DNA from: Synechococcales cyanobacterium CNB
GTDB taxonomy: Bacteria; Planctomycetota; Phycisphaerae; Phycisphaerales; UBA1924
Direction of reading: 5' to 3'
NCBI GenBank assembly: GCA_030263455.1
Contig: SZOZ01000011.1
Location: 62,001-126,000, forward strand
DNA: 64,000 nt
Shown: positions 9,879 to 17,513 of the stretch, in pieces
Position numbering within the stretch: the stretch's first letter is position 1
Layout of the letters: the number at the start of each line of letters is the position of its first letter
Position numbers and translations under genes: made by a program
The notes under the pieces: model-generated
Told to the model about the DNA's origin: nothing
Seen by the model: the letters and a program-made list of their open reading frames with translations, nothing else
Databases searched by the model: none

Positions 9879-9907
9879 GGGCCGGTCCGGAAGGGCCGGC
9901 CCTTTTT
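9879..9907 (+). terminator. intrinsic terminator after the subtilase gene
   Basis: A 10-bp stem (5' arm GGGCCGGTCC with one G-T pair) closed by a GGAA tetraloop and followed by five T. It lies 27 bases after the stop codon and just before the convergent map gene. Confidence 0.85.
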
Positions 9908-9914
9908 CCGCGCT

Positions 9915-10736
9915 TCAGCCCACTTCGTCGGGGAGAGACTCGAGTCCTTCGGTCAGCACGCGCGGGCCGGCTTCCGTGATCAAGACGTCGTGTTCATAGT
10001 GCACGCTCATCGAACCGTCCGCCGTGAAGATGGGCCATTCATGCCTCGCCTGCCTGGTGCGGCCCGTCCCGGCCGCGATCATCGGCTCGACCGCGACGAG
10101 CGTGCCTGGCCGGCACGGCTCCCCGCCGTCCGGCCACTCGAAGGGCGAGCCGGGCACGACGTTGGACACGAACGGCGGCTCGTGCAACCTCCGCCCGTAC
10201 CCGTGCCCACCCAGCCCGCGGACAAGATGGAAGCCGCACTCGCCTTCGACGTGGCTCTGCACCGCGCGCGCCCAAGCCATGTAGGTGTTGCCCGGCCGGA
10301 GTTCCGCGATGCCCCGCCGGATCGCCTCTTTGCCGCACGCCATGAGCCGCCGGACTACGTCGGATGGGCGGCCGAATGAATAGGTCCACGCGGCGTCGCC
10401 GATCCATCCGCGATGGACGACGCCGACGTCGACCTTGAGCACGTCCCCCTCGGCGAGCGGCCGCGTGAGGTACCCTGCCGTGCCGTGGACGATACAGTCG
10501 TTGACGCTCAGACAGGCATGCGATGGGAAGGGGGGCGTCTTGGGCACCTTGTAGTGAAGGAAGCACGACCGGCAACGCAGATCCTCGAGCGTGCGAGCCA
10601 CGAAACGGTCGATGTCCGCGAGGGACTGGCCGACGCGCAGAAACGAAGCGAGACGGTAGTGAGTCTCGACGACACACTGTGCCGCTGCAAGGGCGAGTTC
10701 GGTGTCGGTCTCGGTGACGATGGTCGGCCGCGGCAT
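9915..10736 (-). CDS. map: methionine aminopeptidase type I
   Basis: 273 residues. It removes the initiator methionine from new proteins. The five metal ligands are visible: Asp in KVDVGVV, Asp in IGDAAWT, His in GGHGYG, Glu in AVEPMI and Glu in VHYEHDVLIT; the substrate-contact His is in IVHGTAG. The start ATG 10736 is seven bases after TACCAT and lacks a ribosome binding site. Divergent from the lipid-kinase gene, with 46 bases between starts. It is not placed with ribosomal protein genes as map often is, so it may be one of several paralogues. Confidence 0.94.
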   Translation of the reverse strand: MPRPTIVTETDTELALAAAQCVVETHYRLASFLRVGQSLADIDRFVARTLEDLRCRSCFLHYKVPKTPPFPSHACLSVNDCIVHGTAGYLTRPLAEGDVLKVDVGVVHRGWIGDAAWTYSFGRPSDVVRRLMACGKEAIRRGIAELRPGNTYMAWARAVQSHVEGECGFHLVRGLGGHGYGRRLHEPPFVSNVVPGSPFEWPDGGEPCRPGTLVAVEPMIAAGTGRTRQARHEWPIFTADGSMSVHYEHDVLITEAGPRVLTEGLESLPDEVG

Positions 10737-10743
10737 GGCGGCA

Positions 10744-10749
10744 ATGGTA
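10744..10749 (-). promoter_or_regulatory. -10 box TACCAT of map
   Basis: Seven bases before the ATG at 10736, no Shine-Dalgarno in between; the divergent neighbour has its own box at 10768. Confidence 0.45.
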
Positions 10750-10767
10750 GCGGCCCGTGGCGTCCGC

Positions 10768-10773
10768 TACGCT
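10768..10773 (+). promoter_or_regulatory. -10 box TACGCT of the lipid-kinase-like gene
   Basis: Nine bases before the GTG at 10783; supports that start over the upstream in-frame ATG codons. Confidence 0.4.
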
Positions 10774-10782
10774 CTCACGCGC

Positions 10783-11685
10783 GTGAGAGTTGCGGTCCTC
10801 GTCAATGAGCGGTCTGGCAGAGGGCGAGCGAGGCTGCTCGGCGCATCTGCCGCCGCCGCCCTGAGCCGTGCCGGGCACCATCCGCTTGTCGTGCCCGTGG
10901 GGCCGGGGAGCGACGGCCAGGCTGCCGCCGGGGCGCTCGGCGACTGCTCGCTCGCCGTGATTGTCGGCGGCGACGGGACCGTCAACCACCTCCTCCAGAC
11001 CTTGACGACACTCGGCGTCCCGCTCTATCACCTGCCGACCGGCAACGAGAACCTGCTCGCGTGTGAGTTCAACATGAGCGTGAGCGTGCCGCGACTGCTC
11101 GCCGCCGTCGAGCGCGGTCGTGTCGTCCGCATGGACCTTGCCCGGTGCAACGGACGCGCCTTCGTGCTGATGGCCTCGATCGGCCCAGATGCCGGCGTCA
11201 TCCACCGCCTCGACGCTTCGCGGTCGAGGGCGATCGGGCACGCGGCCTATGTCTGCCCCGTGCTCTCCGAAGTGGTTCGGCCCCATCTGCCTCGAATGAC
11301 GATGATTGTCGATGGCGAGCAGGTCGTCGAAGGGAAGCGAGGGTTCGCCGTCATCGCCAACAGCCGTCATTACGGCCTGCGGATCGACCCCTGCCCCGCG
11401 GCCGACGTCTCCGACGGTCTGCTCGACTCCGTGTTCTTCCCCGCTTCCTCGTCCCTGGCCGTGATCGCGTGGATGGCGGTCGCACGCTTCGGCCGGCAGT
11501 TCACGCGCCCCTCGTGCGTGCGTGCGCGTGGACGCGTGGTCGAGGTTCGCAGCGACGAGGTTGACGCTCCCTGCCAGATCGACGGCGAGGTCGGCCCTGC
11601 GGGCGTTCCTGTCGGCGATCAGAATCAGGCAACGTGGCGATGCGCGGTGGAGCCGCGGGCCATCTCGGTCCTCGTTCCTGGATGA
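10783..11685 (+). CDS. diacylglycerol kinase / sphingosine kinase family protein
   Basis: 300 residues from GTG 10783. The N-terminal nucleotide-binding domain has VLVNERSGRGRA, the glycine loop VGGDGTVNHLL and PTGNENLLACEF, which replaces the more common GTGND triad. The second half is the beta-sandwich lipid-binding domain (VIANSRHYG, DGLLDSVFF). The family phosphorylates diacylglycerol or related lipids with ATP at the membrane; the actual substrate is unknown. The frame is open for 27 codons upstream, but the TACGCT box nine bases before the GTG supports this start. Confidence 0.85.
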   Translation: MRVAVLVNERSGRGRARLLGASAAAALSRAGHHPLVVPVGPGSDGQAAAGALGDCSLAVIVGGDGTVNHLLQTLTTLGVPLYHLPTGNENLLACEFNMSVSVPRLLAAVERGRVVRMDLARCNGRAFVLMASIGPDAGVIHRLDASRSRAIGHAAYVCPVLSEVVRPHLPRMTMIVDGEQVVEGKRGFAVIANSRHYGLRIDPCPAADVSDGLLDSVFFPASSSLAVIAWMAVARFGRQFTRPSCVRARGRVVEVRSDEVDAPCQIDGEVGPAGVPVGDQNQATWRCAVEPRAISVLVPG

Positions 11686-11702
11686 CCGCAACGCCGACGG
11701 CG

Positions 11703-12926
11703 TCAAGACTCCAGCACCAGTCCCCCGCAAACCACGAGGTCCGCAGCCTCCATGCCGAACTCCCACGCGAGCGTGCGTTCGTCCGTGTGCCTGAGCAAGA
11801 CCAGGTCGGCCCGCATCCCGGGGGAGACGATGCCGCGGTCGCGCAGTCCGAGCACGCACGCCGCGTTCACGGTTGCGGCGCAGACGGCCTCGCCGACGGT
11901 GAGGCCGCACATCCGCACACCGAGCGCGACGGCCATCGGCATGGAGCCGCACGGAGCGCTCCCGGGATTCCAGTTCGTCGCCAGGGCAACGACCCCACCA
12001 GCGTCAATCACGGCGCGACCGTCGGCGTAGCGACCGTCGAGGTGGAAGCCAGAGCATGGCAGCAGGACGGCAGCCGTGACCGAGGCGGCGAGCGCTTGGG
12101 CGTCTTCGCTCACGCTCGCCTCGAGGTGGTCAACGCTCGCGAAGCGGCGTCGCACGGCTTCGGAAGTCATGCCGAGCCGTGTGAACTGGTCCGCGTGGAC
12201 TCGGCAGGGATGCCCGCGTGCCATAGCCGCGTCGAAAACGCGAAGACACTCCTCGACCGTCCACGCGCCGCTCTCGCAATAGGCATCGATGGCGATGCCG
12301 GGGAACTCGTCCGAGATCGCGGGCAGAGTCTCCTTGATCGTTCGACGCACGAAGGATTCGCGTGGCACGTCCGGATCGATGGCGTGTCCGATGCAGGCCG
12401 TGGGGACGACCGTGCCCTTCCACGCCTCGCCCGCGAGCCGGATCGCCCGGAGCATCTTCATCTCGTCCGCCGTGGTCAGGCCGTAGCCGCTCTTGACCTC
12501 GATCGTGGTCGTGCCGGAGCGCAGCACGCGGTCGAGACGTTCGACGAGTCCATCGGCAAGTTCGCGCTCGCTCGCCGATCGCACGGCCCGCACCGTCGTC
12601 ATGATGCCGCTGCCGCGCCGTAGCGTGTCGAGGTACGTTTCCCCGCGGAGTCGTGCTTCCCACTCGTCAAGCCTGCTGCCCGCCCAGCAGGCGTGCGTGT
12701 GGCAGTCGACGAAGCCGGGCAGGAGAACGCGCCCACGGGCGTCGATCATCTGTGCGCCGGCGGGCGGCCGAATCCCGCCTCCCTGAGAAACCGCTTCGAT
12801 CGTGCTCCCTCGCACCAGCACGTCCGCCCGGTCGATCACGCCGATCGCGTGCATGTCTTCGCCGCGGCGCGGCACAGGCGAACCCGCCATGGTTACCAGC
12901 CGTGCATTGCGGATCAGCAGGCTCAC
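11703..12926 (-). CDS. hutI: imidazolonepropionase
   Basis: 407 residues, the family length. It opens imidazolonepropionate to N-formimidoyl-glutamate in histidine degradation. The amidohydrolase metal motif is GFVDCHTHACWAGSR; also visible are IEVKSGYG, VHADQFTRLG and the NPGSAP motif. The Asp that normally precedes NPG and binds metal is Asn here (ATNWNPG). The GTG start overlaps the stop of the ureohydrolase gene as GTGA, so the two are co-translated. Convergent with the lipid-kinase gene. Confidence 0.92.
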   Translation of the reverse strand: MSLLIRNARLVTMAGSPVPRRGEDMHAIGVIDRADVLVRGSTIEAVSQGGGIRPPAGAQMIDARGRVLLPGFVDCHTHACWAGSRLDEWEARLRGETYLDTLRRGSGIMTTVRAVRSASERELADGLVERLDRVLRSGTTTIEVKSGYGLTTADEMKMLRAIRLAGEAWKGTVVPTACIGHAIDPDVPRESFVRRTIKETLPAISDEFPGIAIDAYCESGAWTVEECLRVFDAAMARGHPCRVHADQFTRLGMTSEAVRRRFASVDHLEASVSEDAQALAASVTAAVLLPCSGFHLDGRYADGRAVIDAGGVVALATNWNPGSAPCGSMPMAVALGVRMCGLTVGEAVCAATVNAACVLGLRDRGIVSPGMRADLVLLRHTDERTLAWEFGMEAADLVVCGGLVLES

Positions 12927-13807
12927 GGCTCGCGCTCCGCCAGGCCGCGCAGGAACTCGAGGGCCAGCCACGCAGCAAGGCGGGCCGTGCGCCCGCCCTC
13001 ATCGGCCGAGGGGTTCAGTTCCATGATGTCGAAACAGACGACCCGCGGGCATCGGCCGACCTCGCGCACGGCCTCGGCGGCCTCGGCCGCCGACCAGCCG
13101 GCCGGGTTCATGGCGCTGACGCCCGGCGCGTGGGTCATGTCGATCACGTCCAGATCGAACGTCACGAAGAGCGGGGTGTCGCCGTCAGCCAACACGGATC
13201 GCAACTCGCTCCGCGCTCGAACGCGTCCGCCGTGCTCGACAAACCACCGCGTGTGCTCTGCGCTGTTGACCAGAGGCGAGTAGCCGAACAGGTCCAGGCG
13301 TCGGACGCCGCACCGCTCGATCAACGCCCTCATGGGCATCCCGCTGCCCGGTTGTTCACGCACGTCGAGGTGGGGATCGAATGAAATCCCCGCCAGCCCT
13401 GGCCGTCGTTCAGCCACCGCGCTCACGAGCGCGAAGGTCAGATCGTGGCCCCCCCCGACGCCGAGAGGGAGCAACCCGGCGTCGATCAAGGCTCGGGCCG
13501 CTTCCGTGACGCGTCGATGTGACTCGTCCAGATTGTCGCGGACGATCAGCACGTCCCCTGCATCGACGACGGCCGGCCACTCGAATCCATCCGGCCGAGC
13601 CGCGCCCAAACGGGCGAGTGCGTCTCGAAAGGCTCCCGGCCCGCCGGCCGCCCCGGATCGGCCGCCGTTCAGCCGCACGCCGGTGTCGTCCGGCATTCCC
13701 AGCAGCGCAACACGGCACCCGTCCGCCCGATCGGTGCGCACGAGCGACGCGAACCTTCCCGCGGCCCGATTCGGCCAGTCAGCGGCCTGAACGTGTGGCA
13801 CATTCAC
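12923..13807 (-). CDS. hutG: formimidoylglutamase-like ureohydrolase (arginase superfamily)
   Basis: 294 residues. Mn-binding motifs are GGGHD, SFDPHLDVRE (Pro replacing the usual Ala in DAHLD) and TFDLDVIDMTHAPG. Together with the overlapping hutI this points to formimidoylglutamase, which releases formamide and glutamate; agmatinase or arginase activity cannot be excluded by sequence alone. GTG 13807 was chosen because TATGCT lies six bases upstream. An earlier in-frame GTG at 13867 would overlap guaA. hutH and hutU are not in the window. Confidence 0.8.
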   Translation of the reverse strand: MNVPHVQAADWPNRAAGRFASLVRTDRADGCRVALLGMPDDTGVRLNGGRSGAAGGPGAFRDALARLGAARPDGFEWPAVVDAGDVLIVRDNLDESHRRVTEAARALIDAGLLPLGVGGGHDLTFALVSAVAERRPGLAGISFDPHLDVREQPGSGMPMRALIERCGVRRLDLFGYSPLVNSAEHTRWFVEHGGRVRARSELRSVLADGDTPLFVTFDLDVIDMTHAPGVSAMNPAGWSAAEAAEAVREVGRCPRVVCFDIMELNPSADEGGRTARLAAWLALEFLRGLAEREP

Positions 13808-13813
13808 GATGGG

Positions 13814-13819
13814 AGCATA
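13814..13819 (-). promoter_or_regulatory. -10 box TATGCT of the hutG-hutI pair
   Basis: Six bases before the GTG at 13807 and inside the 50-base gap after guaA. Confidence 0.4.
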
Positions 13820-13857
13820 GTGCGAGCCGAGCGATGCCGGGTTCGGTCGTGGGGGAT

Positions 13858-15432
13858 TCACTCCCACTCGATGGTGGCGGGCGGCTTGCTGGAGATGTCG
13901 TAGACGACGCGGTTTACCCCGCGCACCTCATTGATGATCCGGCCCGAGATCGTCGCCAGCACGCTGAACGGGATGCGCGCCCAGTCCGCGGTCATGAAGT
14001 CCTGCGTTTCGACGGCGCGGATAGCGACCACGGACTCGTAGGTGCGGCCGTCGCCCATTACGCCCACCGATTGCACCGGCAGGAGCACGGCGAAGACCTG
14101 GCTGGTCTTGCGATAGAGGTCGGCGGCCACGATCTCTTCCAGCAGGATCTCGTCGCATTCGCGGAGCAGGTCGAGTTTCTCGCGTGTGACTTCGCCAAGG
14201 ATGCGCACCGCCAGCCCCGGGCCGGGGAACGGGTGCCGCCAGATGATCTGGTCGGGCAGGCCCAGCACTTCGCCGAGCTTGCGGACTTCGTCCTTGAAGA
14301 GGTCGCGGAGCGGTTCGACAAGCTCGAAGGCGAGGTCCGAAGGCAGCCCGCCGACGTTATGGTGGAGCTTGATGCCCGCCGACTTGCCCCCCACGGAGTG
14401 GCCCGACTCGATCACGTCCGGGTAGAGCGTGCCCTGCGCGAGAAAGCGGGCGTGCCTGCCCTGGGACGCGATGCGGGCCGCCTCGGCGTTGAAGACCTCG
14501 ATGAACCTGTGGCCGATCCGGCGACGCTTCTCCTGCGGCTCCGTCACACCCGCGAGATCGGCGAGAAAGGCGCCCGCAGCGTCAATGACGCGAAGGTCGA
14601 TGTGGAAATGGTCGCGGAAGGTGGTTTCAACCAGGTGACGCTCGTTCTTGCGCAGCAGTCCGGTGTCCACGAAAACGCAGGTGAGGTGGTCGCCAATAGC
14701 GTGGTGCAGCAGGGCGGCCGTGACGGACGAGTCGACGCCACCCGAGAGGCCGCAGATGACGTGCCCGTCGCCGACCTGCGCCCGGATGCGCTCCGAGGCG
14801 GTCTGGGCGTAGTCGGCCATCCGCCATGCGCCCCGGCAACGGCAGATTTCGTAGAGGAAGTTGCGGATGACGTCGATGCCGTGAGGGGTGTGGGTCACCT
14901 CCGGGTGGAACTGCACGCCGAAGAACCGGCGGGCAGGATCGGCGGACCGGACGGCAGCGTGCGGACAGGTCGGCGTCGACGCGATCGTCTCCAAGCACGC
15001 GACGGTGAGGTTCTCGACCTGATCGCCGTGCGACATCCAGACAGTCGTGCGGTTCGGGACCGCTGCGAAGAGATCGCCCGAATCCGAGATGTCGAGGTGG
15101 GCACGGCCGAACTCGCGCCGGTGGGCACGGGCGATCCGTGCGCCGAGCATCTGGCAGGCCAGTTGCATGCCGTAGCAGATGCCGAGGACGGGGACGCCCA
15201 GGTCGAGGATGGCAGGATCACACGTAGGCGCGCCTGACTCGTAGACGCTGGCCGGTCCACCGGACAGGATGATGCCCTTGGGGTTGAGGGCCTTGATCTC
15301 GCTCACGGGCGTGTCCGGCGCGAGGAGCAGCGAGAACGCCCCTGCCTCGCGGACGCGGCGCGCGATCAGTTGGGCAGTCTGCGACCCGAAGTCGAGAATG
15401 GGGATGACTTCATCATGCGGGAGAGGGGGCAT
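13858..15432 (-). CDS. guaA: GMP synthase (glutamine-hydrolysing)
   Basis: 524 residues. Converts XMP to GMP. The N-terminal class I glutamine amidotransferase has the Cys nucleophile in GICYGMQ and His/Glu in FHPEVT; the ATP pyrophosphatase domain has the PP-loop [10 protein letters not shown]; the C-terminal dimerisation domain ends with the conserved KPPATIEWE. Complete. The start ATG 15432 has neither a clear ribosome binding site nor a TANNNT box close by. Divergent from the HEAT lipoprotein gene. Confidence 0.97.
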   Translation of the reverse strand: MPPLPHDEVIPILDFGSQTAQLIARRVREAGAFSLLLAPDTPVSEIKALNPKGIILSGGPASVYESGAPTCDPAILDLGVPVLGICYGMQLACQMLGARIARAHRREFGRAHLDISDSGDLFAAVPNRTTVWMSHGDQVENLTVACLETIASTPTCPHAAVRSADPARRFFGVQFHPEVTHTPHGIDVIRNFLYEICRCRGAWRMADYAQTASERIRAQVGDGHVICGLSGGVDSSVTAALLHHAIGDHLTCVFVDTGLLRKNERHLVETTFRDHFHIDLRVIDAAGAFLADLAGVTEPQEKRRRIGHRFIEVFNAEAARIASQGRHARFLAQGTLYPDVIESGHSVGGKSAGIKLHHNVGGLPSDLAFELVEPLRDLFKDEVRKLGEVLGLPDQIIWRHPFPGPGLAVRILGEVTREKLDLLRECDEILLEEIVAADLYRKTSQVFAVLLPVQSVGVMGDGRTYESVVAIRAVETQDFMTADWARIPFSVLATISGRIINEVRGVNRVVYDISSKPPATIEWE

Positions 15433-15478
15433 GAGCGGCGTCCGATTGGGGGGGCTGTCCGGGGGTTGGGGAAAGGGT

Positions 15479-15484
15479 TAGCAT
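15479..15484 (+). promoter_or_regulatory. -10 box TAGCAT of the HEAT lipoprotein operon
   Basis: Seven bases before the GTG at 15492. Confidence 0.45.
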
Positions 15485-15491
15485 ACGCTCC

Positions 15492-15848
15492 GTGGCGAGC
15501 AGTCGGCCGATCATCACGGCATTGATGGGAAGTGTGTGCCTCAGCGTCTCTGCCGGGTGTGTGGACATCCCGCGCGGCTTCGACTCGCCCGAGCCTGCGG
15601 CCCGCATCGACGCGGCGGCAAAGGCGGCACGCGAAGGCGACCTCGGGTCGCTGGCAGAGTTGATCCGGCTGCTGGAGAGCAGCGACCCCGCCGCGCGGCT
15701 GGCGGCTATCCGGGCGTTGGAGCGGCTCACGGGGCAGACAATGGGCTATGAACACGCTGGCGCGGTGCCCGAACGGGCCGCAGCTGTCGAGCGGTGGTGG
15801 GTGTGGTACGGTGAGGCGGGGTCGAGATCGGTGGCGGAGGCGCCATGA
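15492..15848 (+). CDS. small lipoprotein with a HEAT-like repeat
   Basis: 118 residues. A hydrophobic N-terminus ends in the lipobox SVSAGC (Cys23), so a lipid-anchored protein is likely. The rest is two to three helices with a HEAT-like pattern (LIRLLESSDPAARLAAIRALERLTG). The GTG start sits seven bases after TAGCAT. Its stop overlaps the next ATG as ATGA. Exact function unknown; the coupling suggests a role with the downstream ATPase, STAS and MlaE-like proteins. Confidence 0.8.
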   Translation: MASSRPIITALMGSVCLSVSAGCVDIPRGFDSPEPAARIDAAAKAAREGDLGSLAELIRLLESSDPAARLAAIRALERLTGQTMGYEHAGAVPERAAAVERWWVWYGEAGSRSVAEAP

Positions 15849-16321
15849 CGGACGGTCGGCCGCACATCACGGTCGAAATGCTGAGCAACCCCGTCTACCT
15901 GAGCGGGGCGAGGCAGCTGGTGTCGAGCGTCGCGCAGCGGCTGGGCTTTGACGAGTTGGCGTGCTCACAGATCGCGCTCGCGGTGGACGAGGCGCTCTGC
16001 AACGTGATCCGGCACGGGTACGACCGGGCTGCCGACCGGCCGATCTGGCTGAGCCTCTGGCCGGTGGAAGAGGGCAAGGGCGGGCTTCGGATCGTGATCG
16101 AGGACGAGGCGAAGCAGGTGGACGTGGACGCGATCAAGGGCCGGAAACTGGAGGACGTGCGACCCGGGGGCCTGGGGGTCCACATCATCCGTGAGGTCAT
16201 GGACGAGGTGAAGTACGAGCGACGCGAGGGCGTGGGGATGAGGCTGACGCTCGTGAAGCGTGTGCCGATGTCGGCGGGACCGAAAGTGACTCCGAAGTGC
16301 GAGCGAGGGTGCGATGGCTGA
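15845..16321 (+). CDS. RsbW-like anti-sigma factor / ATP-binding protein
   Basis: 158 residues with the GHKL ATPase fold of anti-sigma serine kinases: N box AVDEALCNVIRHGYD, G1 region IEDEAKQVD, G2 GGLGVHIIREVMDEV. Such proteins bind a sigma factor or phosphorylate a STAS-domain partner, and the next gene encodes one. No sigma factor gene is adjacent. The last 20 residues (after LVKRVP) go beyond the fold and overlap the next gene by eight bases. Confidence 0.88.
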   Translation: MTDGRPHITVEMLSNPVYLSGARQLVSSVAQRLGFDELACSQIALAVDEALCNVIRHGYDRAADRPIWLSLWPVEEGKGGLRIVIEDEAKQVDVDAIKGRKLEDVRPGGLGVHIIREVMDEVKYERREGVGMRLTLVKRVPMSAGPKVTPKCERGCDG

Positions 16322-16604
16322 GAGGACCGGGCTGGCGATCGGGCGGGAGGAGCGCGTGCGCGACGCGATCCGCCGCGCCCAGGACGCGCGGCCAAAGCGG
16401 CTCGTCATCGACCTGTCGGCCGTCGAGTACATGGACAGTTCCGGGCTTGCAACGCTGGTTGAGGCGATGAAGGTGGCTCGCGGGCAGAAGGCCGCGTTGG
16501 TGCTGTGCAACATGAGCGCGAAGGTCCGGGCGATCTTCGAGATCGCGCGGCTGCATCACTACTTCACCATCACCGGAACGGTCGAGGACGCGATGATCGG
16601 CTGA
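16314..16604 (+). CDS. STAS-domain protein (anti-sigma antagonist or MlaB-like)
   Basis: 96 residues. The core STAS motif with the phosphorylatable Ser is plain: RLVIDLSAVEYMDSSGLATLVEA. The first beta-hairpin usual in SpoIIAA-type proteins is shortened; only about 15 residues precede the first helix, and a stop codon blocks an earlier start. It could be the antagonist of the RsbW-like protein. Because the MlaE permease gene follows after 18 bases, it could instead be the MlaB-type regulatory subunit of a lipid ABC transporter. Confidence 0.82.
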   Translation: MAERTGLAIGREERVRDAIRRAQDARPKRLVIDLSAVEYMDSSGLATLVEAMKVARGQKAALVLCNMSAKVRAIFEIARLHHYFTITGTVEDAMIG

Positions 16605-16622
16605 GCGCGAGGAGTGGATCGC

Positions 16623-17483
16623 ATGGCGGACGGGGCGGGGGCAGGTCGCGGCGGGGACGGACGCGCCGCAATGGGCGCGCCGCTCAGGGCGGTTGCGGCG
16701 GTGGGGGGGCGCACGCTCGGGCTGATCGACCACGTCGGCGGGGCAGTGAACCTCTTCCTCGACGCGCTCCGGTGGGTCTGGCGAGGGCTGACCGAGAAGC
16801 GGGTGCGGCTCGGCGTGCCGGCGATGGCCGCGCAGATCATCCGCGTCGGCGTGCGCTCCATCTTCATCGTCTCGCTGGTTTCAGGCTGCGTCGGACTGAT
16901 CCTCGCCCTGCAGCTCGCCCCGCCGCTGGACGAACTCGGGCAGCGCGACAAGGTGGCGAACATCGTGGGCGTGGCCGTGCTGCGCGAACTCGGCCCGCTC
17001 ATCGGGGCCATCGTGCTCACCGGGTTCGCTGGTGCGTCCATCGCGGCGGAGATCGGCACAATGGTCGTCAGCGAGGAGATCGAGGCCCTGGAGGCGCACG
17101 CGCTCAACCCGGTGCGGTTCCTCGTCGTGCCGCGGGTCACGGCAACGATCCTGAGCATGACTGTGCTGGGCGTGCTGTCGGACGTAGTCTCGATCGTGGC
17201 CGCGATCGGCGTGTCGATCTCGCTCCTCGACATCCCCTATTCGCTCTTCATGACCAACATGCTCATGCAGGTCGAACTGGTCGACTTTCTCACGGGCGTC
17301 GGCAAGGCCACCATCTTCGGGATGCTCATCGGCGTCATCGCCTGCACCAACGGCCTGAAGGTCACTGGCGGGGCGGCCGGTGTCGGCAACGCCACCACGC
17401 AGACCGTCGTTCAGTGCGTGGTCGCGATCGTGATCGCAGACCTCGTCTTCACCGCGATCTTTTACGCCCTCAAACTGTTTTGA
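16623..17483 (+). CDS. mlaE: MlaE/YrbE-family ABC transporter permease
   Basis: 286 residues with about five hydrophobic helices and the family pattern (LQLAPPLDELG, VLRELGPLIGAIVLTGFAGASIAAEIGTM, ALNPVRFLVVPRV). In Mla systems this subunit moves phospholipids between membranes with an ATPase (MlaF), an MCE protein (MlaD) and a STAS protein (MlaB). Here only a STAS gene is adjacent; ATPase and MCE genes are not in the window. ATG 16623 was preferred because AGGAG lies eight bases upstream. Last gene of its unit. Confidence 0.9.
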   Translation: MADGAGAGRGGDGRAAMGAPLRAVAAVGGRTLGLIDHVGGAVNLFLDALRWVWRGLTEKRVRLGVPAMAAQIIRVGVRSIFIVSLVSGCVGLILALQLAPPLDELGQRDKVANIVGVAVLRELGPLIGAIVLTGFAGASIAAEIGTMVVSEEIEALEAHALNPVRFLVVPRVTATILSMTVLGVLSDVVSIVAAIGVSISLLDIPYSLFMTNMLMQVELVDFLTGVGKATIFGMLIGVIACTNGLKVTGGAAGVGNATTQTVVQCVVAIVIADLVFTAIFYALKLF

Positions 17484-17513
17484 CGATTCCCCGTCGGGGC
17501 ATGACCGTGCGGC

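Noticed and set aside
11690-11706. Short palindrome ACGCCGACGGCGT between the lipid-kinase and hutI genes as a terminator
   Set aside because: Stem too short and no T tract.
13808-13867. Earlier GTG start for hutG at 13867
   Set aside because: It would overlap guaA and has no ribosome site, while TATGCT sits six bases before GTG 13807.
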